Assembly (NCBI GenBank): GCA_043798815.1
Contig: JAZDOH010000060.1
Location: 1 to 5,093, forward strand
DNA length: 5,093 nucleotides
Source of the DNA: JAZDOH01 sp043798815
Lineage (GTDB): Bacteria; Patescibacteriota; Gracilibacteria; UM-FILTER-43-11
Direction of reading: 5' to 3'
Below the pieces are notes generated by a model. That model was not told the DNA's origin. It saw only the letters and a list, made by a program, of their open reading frames with translations, and did no database searches. The position numbers and the translations under genes were made by a program. Of this stretch, positions 4,301 to 5,093 are shown one piece after another; position 1 is the first letter of the stretch, and every line of letters begins with the position of its first letter.

Positions 4301-5093
4301 TTAAGCGCTAGGAATTAGATAACGTAAAATATCATCCACCGTGACGATTCCATGAATTTTTCGATGGCTATCCGTGACCGCGGCGGAAAGAAGATTGTAT
4401 TTGGTCATCAGTTTCGCCACATCCCTGGCTTTGGTGTTTGGACGAACAGTTTTAATGACAGGGGTCATGATGGTTTTGATGTGGGTGTGCGGATCCGCGA
4501 GGAGGATGGTTCGGATGGAAAGGATTCCCTTGAGCACTCCCGCGGGACTAACCACGTATGCGTGGTAAATGGAAGCGTGCTGACCGGATTTTACACGGAT
4601 TTCTTCAATCGCCTGGGCCACGGTGGCATCGGGAGAAACGGACATGTAATCCGTGGTCATCAATGCCCCCGCAAAACCTTCTTCATACTTGGTAAGTTGA
4701 TTCAAGGTGCTGGCCGTTTCTTCCTTCAGCCGTCGCATGACTTGCAGACGTTTGTGGTCAGAAAGTTTTTGGAGCACGTCCGCCGCTTCATCCGTGGGCA
4801 TTTCCTCCAGAATTTTCGCGAGGTCTTTGGGGTTCATGCGCTGGAGCAACGTGCCTTTGTACTGAGGCTGGACTTCTCCGAGCACTTCGGCCGCAGTTTC
4901 TTTGTTGATGGATTCCACGAGGTGGGAGCTTTCTTTGACGCCCAGATTTTCAATGAGGTTCGCGATGTCCGCCGGATGCAGGCGTTCGAGTTTTTCGTAA
5001 GAGGTTTTGAGTTTGAGCCCCGCCATGTCTCCGGGAATCAGGCTGACATTTTGCCAGTCGATGTATTGAGGTTTTAAGTAGCCAAAGAAAGGC
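4301..5093 (-). CDS. MgtE_N/CBS-pair protein, 5' end beyond the window
   Basis: The frame stays open to the window edge: before the ATG at 5026 it reads PFFGYLKPQYIDWQNVSLIP, so that ATG is internal and the true start lies outside. IDWxxV-x-LIPGD followed by LKTSYEKLERLHPADIA is the usual joint between a PRC-barrel-like region and the MgtE N domain. MgtE_N helical repeats follow (LHPADIANLIENL, NPKDLAKILEEMPTDEAADVL), then the hinge YEEGFAGALMT, which matches MgtE YPEDSAGRIMT, and two CBS motifs ending TVDDILRYL. The protein stops where MgtE would enter its membrane channel, so it is the soluble Mg2+-sensing part alone. Placed eight bases ahead of the Nramp gene, it probably gates or regulates that transporter. 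CBS pairs can bind Mg2+ or adenine nucleotides. The part outside the window is unknown. Confidence 0.88.
   Translation of the reverse strand, partial: PFFGYLKPQYIDWQNVSLIPGDMAGLKLKTSYEKLERLHPADIANLIENLGVKESSHLVESINKETAAEVLGEVQPQYKGTLLQRMNPKDLAKILEEMPTDEAADVLQKLSDHKRLQVMRRLKEETASTLNQLTKYEEGFAGALMTTDYMSVSPDATVAQAIEEIRVKSGQHASIYHAYVVSPAGVLKGILSIRTILLADPHTHIKTIMTPVIKTVRPNTKARDVAKLMTKYNLLSAAVTDSHRKIHGIVTVDDILRYLIPSA

Noticed and set aside
4352..5077. A 241-codon plus-strand reading frame opposite the MgtE_N/CBS gene
   Set aside because: It is rich in F, H, R and G in the way of an antisense shadow, while the minus strand shows clear MgtE_N and CBS motifs.

Overview
This 5.1 kb piece of bacterial DNA is about half G+C by eye and carries compact, mostly minus-strand genes. 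It holds six recognisable protein genes (one running off the right edge), four tRNA genes with encoded CCA ends, and several promoters and terminators. Standard stops (TAA, TGA) and TGG tryptophan codons fit the ordinary bacterial code. Shine-Dalgarno sites are nearly absent. No marker places the organism firmly; an uncultured bacterial lineage is a guess from style only.

Right half (5093 to 1984, minus strand) is a tight operon. It begins with a PRC-barrel-like/MgtE_N/CBS protein cut by the window edge, then an SLC11/Nramp-family transporter with altered metal-site motifs, then a short GGQ release-factor-like protein of ArfB type, then a DnaQ-type 3'-5' exonuclease. Spacings are 8, 1 and 10 bases. 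The operon ends in a hairpin plus T7 terminator directly after the last stop codon. The first two genes look like a split Mg2+ system: the cytosolic sensor half of MgtE without its channel, next to a transporter of the kind associated with Mg2+ in Nramp relatives.

Middle (1930 to 1546, minus) is a tRNA cluster, Val(GAC), Ala(CGC), Val(CAC), with a plausible promoter squeezed between the upstream terminator and the first tRNA. A 123-base spacer between the second and third tRNAs contains nested inverted repeats that could fold into a closed multi-helix RNA.

Left half: an AT-rich unknown gene (1458 leftwards) has its own near-consensus promoter overlapped by a dyad, and appears frameshifted: a convincing coding stretch continues in the +1 frame after its stop. 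Next comes a membrane-anchored methyltransferase resembling FAM173/ATPSCKMT proteins (1063 to 491), then a plus-strand tRNA-Ala(GGC) with a good promoter, and last a small RRM RNA-binding protein (303 to 1) preceded by a T-rich leader with a perfect 13-base repeat.

The best candidates for something new are the split MgtE-sensor/Nramp pair, the folded tRNA spacer, and the frameshifted AT-rich gene with its operator-like promoter.
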